From the NCBI GenBank assembly GCA_023376005.1, contig CM042145.1, positions 60,382,190-60,446,189 of the forward strand: a DNA stretch of 64,000 bases. Direction: 5' to 3'. Positions within the stretch are counted from its first letter, which is position 1. Each line of letters starts with the position of its first letter. Below are positions 63,892 through 64,000 of this stretch, piece after piece. The DNA comes from Doryteuthis pealeii. Its lineage: Eukaryota > Mollusca > Cephalopoda > Myopsida > Loliginidae. The translations under genes were made by a program, and so were the position numbers. The notes below the pieces were generated by a model. That model was not told the DNA's origin, did not search any database, and saw only the letters and a list, made by a program, of their open reading frames with translations.

Positions 63892-64000
63892 TGAGAGAGT
63901 TGTTATTAACTAGCATAATTCCAGTCATAAATGACGAGATTTACGGATGTATCTGATGAGTTGAGAAGGCAGTAGAATCGACCGGCTGAACACTAGTAAC
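63685..64000 (+). repeat. Tandem repeat of ~165 bp with (TA)n, cut by window edge
   Basis: Two units: (TA)n at ~63685-63731 then GAGAGAGATAGTTATTAA to AGAATCGACTGGCTGAA; and (TA)n at ~63847-63889 then GAGAGAGTTGTTATTAAC to AGAATCGACCGGCTGAA. The second unit ends at the window boundary, so more units may follow. Confidence 0.75.

Noticed and set aside
63890..64000. Hammerhead in the terminal tandem repeat (CTGATGAGTTGA)
   Set aside because: No GAAA in the right place after a helix II, and the sister unit lacks CTGATGA.
1..64000. CRISPR array, bacterial operon or integrated phage
   Set aside because: No regularly spaced identical repeats with unique spacers, no Shine-Dalgarno-led gene blocks, and an animal-type repeat landscape throughout.

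Overview
This window looks like a gene-poor, AT-rich stretch of animal nuclear DNA, most likely from a coleoid cephalopod (octopus-like). That is an inference from the very dense tRNA-derived SINEs, Helitron-like elements, mollusc-style LINE tails and dozens of long (TA)n, (CT)n and (GATA)n microsatellites. I found no intact protein-coding gene. Every open reading frame is short and is explained by microsatellites, by repeats or by decayed transposon genes. No bacterial, phage or CRISPR features are present.

Most of the recognisable sequence falls into repeat families defined here by comparing copies inside the window. SINE-A (~245 bp, tRNA head) has about 13 copies. SINE-C (~280 bp, tRNA head) has about 11. 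SINE-E (~310-350 bp, tRNA head) carries a hammerhead-like motif near its 3' end. SINE-J (tRNA head) ends in a hairpin tail. Repeat-B (~550 bp, no tRNA head) ends in the same hairpin tail as SINE-J. SINE-K has a tRNA-like head only. There are four Helitron-like families. H1 and its relative H3 start TCTTATTATAATGG or similar and end with a hairpin plus CTAG. H2 ends with the hairpin CTGTGG/CCACAG plus CTAG. H4 also ends with a hairpin plus CTAG. Decayed coding remnants are an internally deleted mariner/IS630 element (1.6-2.1 kb), four LINE 3' ends with C2H2 zinc fingers (8.0, 42.3, 47.1 and 52.7 kb), a LINE reverse transcriptase C-terminus (62.6-62.9 kb) and a possible Penelope-type fragment (37.5 kb). 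One tRNA-Glu-like gene sits at 7.0 kb with a damaged acceptor stem.

The most interesting system is a population of hammerhead ribozyme-like motifs. At least five have a near-complete catalytic core with matching helices: 30.8, 39.2, 43.9 with its inverted partner at 45.5, 45.9 and 58.5 kb. Several lie in inverted pairs of the same repeat next to (TA)n or (GATA)n tracts, and many have a self-complementary helix III, which suggests action as dimers. Hammerheads are known from Penelope-like retroelements and retrozymes. Here one version is also built into a tRNA-headed SINE (SINE-E), a combination I do not recognise.

Layout: 0-5 kb SINE fragments, mariner relic and a 431-bp foldback; 5-11 kb SINE-C/A, tRNA-Glu and LINE tail; 11.4-12.1 kb a 166-bp near-perfect palindrome and a hammerhead inverted repeat; 13-30 kb Helitrons, Repeat-B and SINEs; 30.8 kb hammerhead; 32-41 kb SINE-E copies, Helitron H4 and a hammerhead; 42-46 kb LINE tail between direct repeats and a 1.75-kb inverted structure around a ~670-bp CT tract; 46-53 kb microsatellites and LINE tails; 54-55.5 kb two Helitrons tail to tail; 58.3-59.4 kb inverted hammerhead element; 60-64 kb Repeat-B, SINE-C, LINE RT remnant and a tandem repeat cut by the window edge. 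Repeat boundaries are hand-estimated and usually good to about 10-20 bases; Helitron 3' ends are exact where CTAG is stated.
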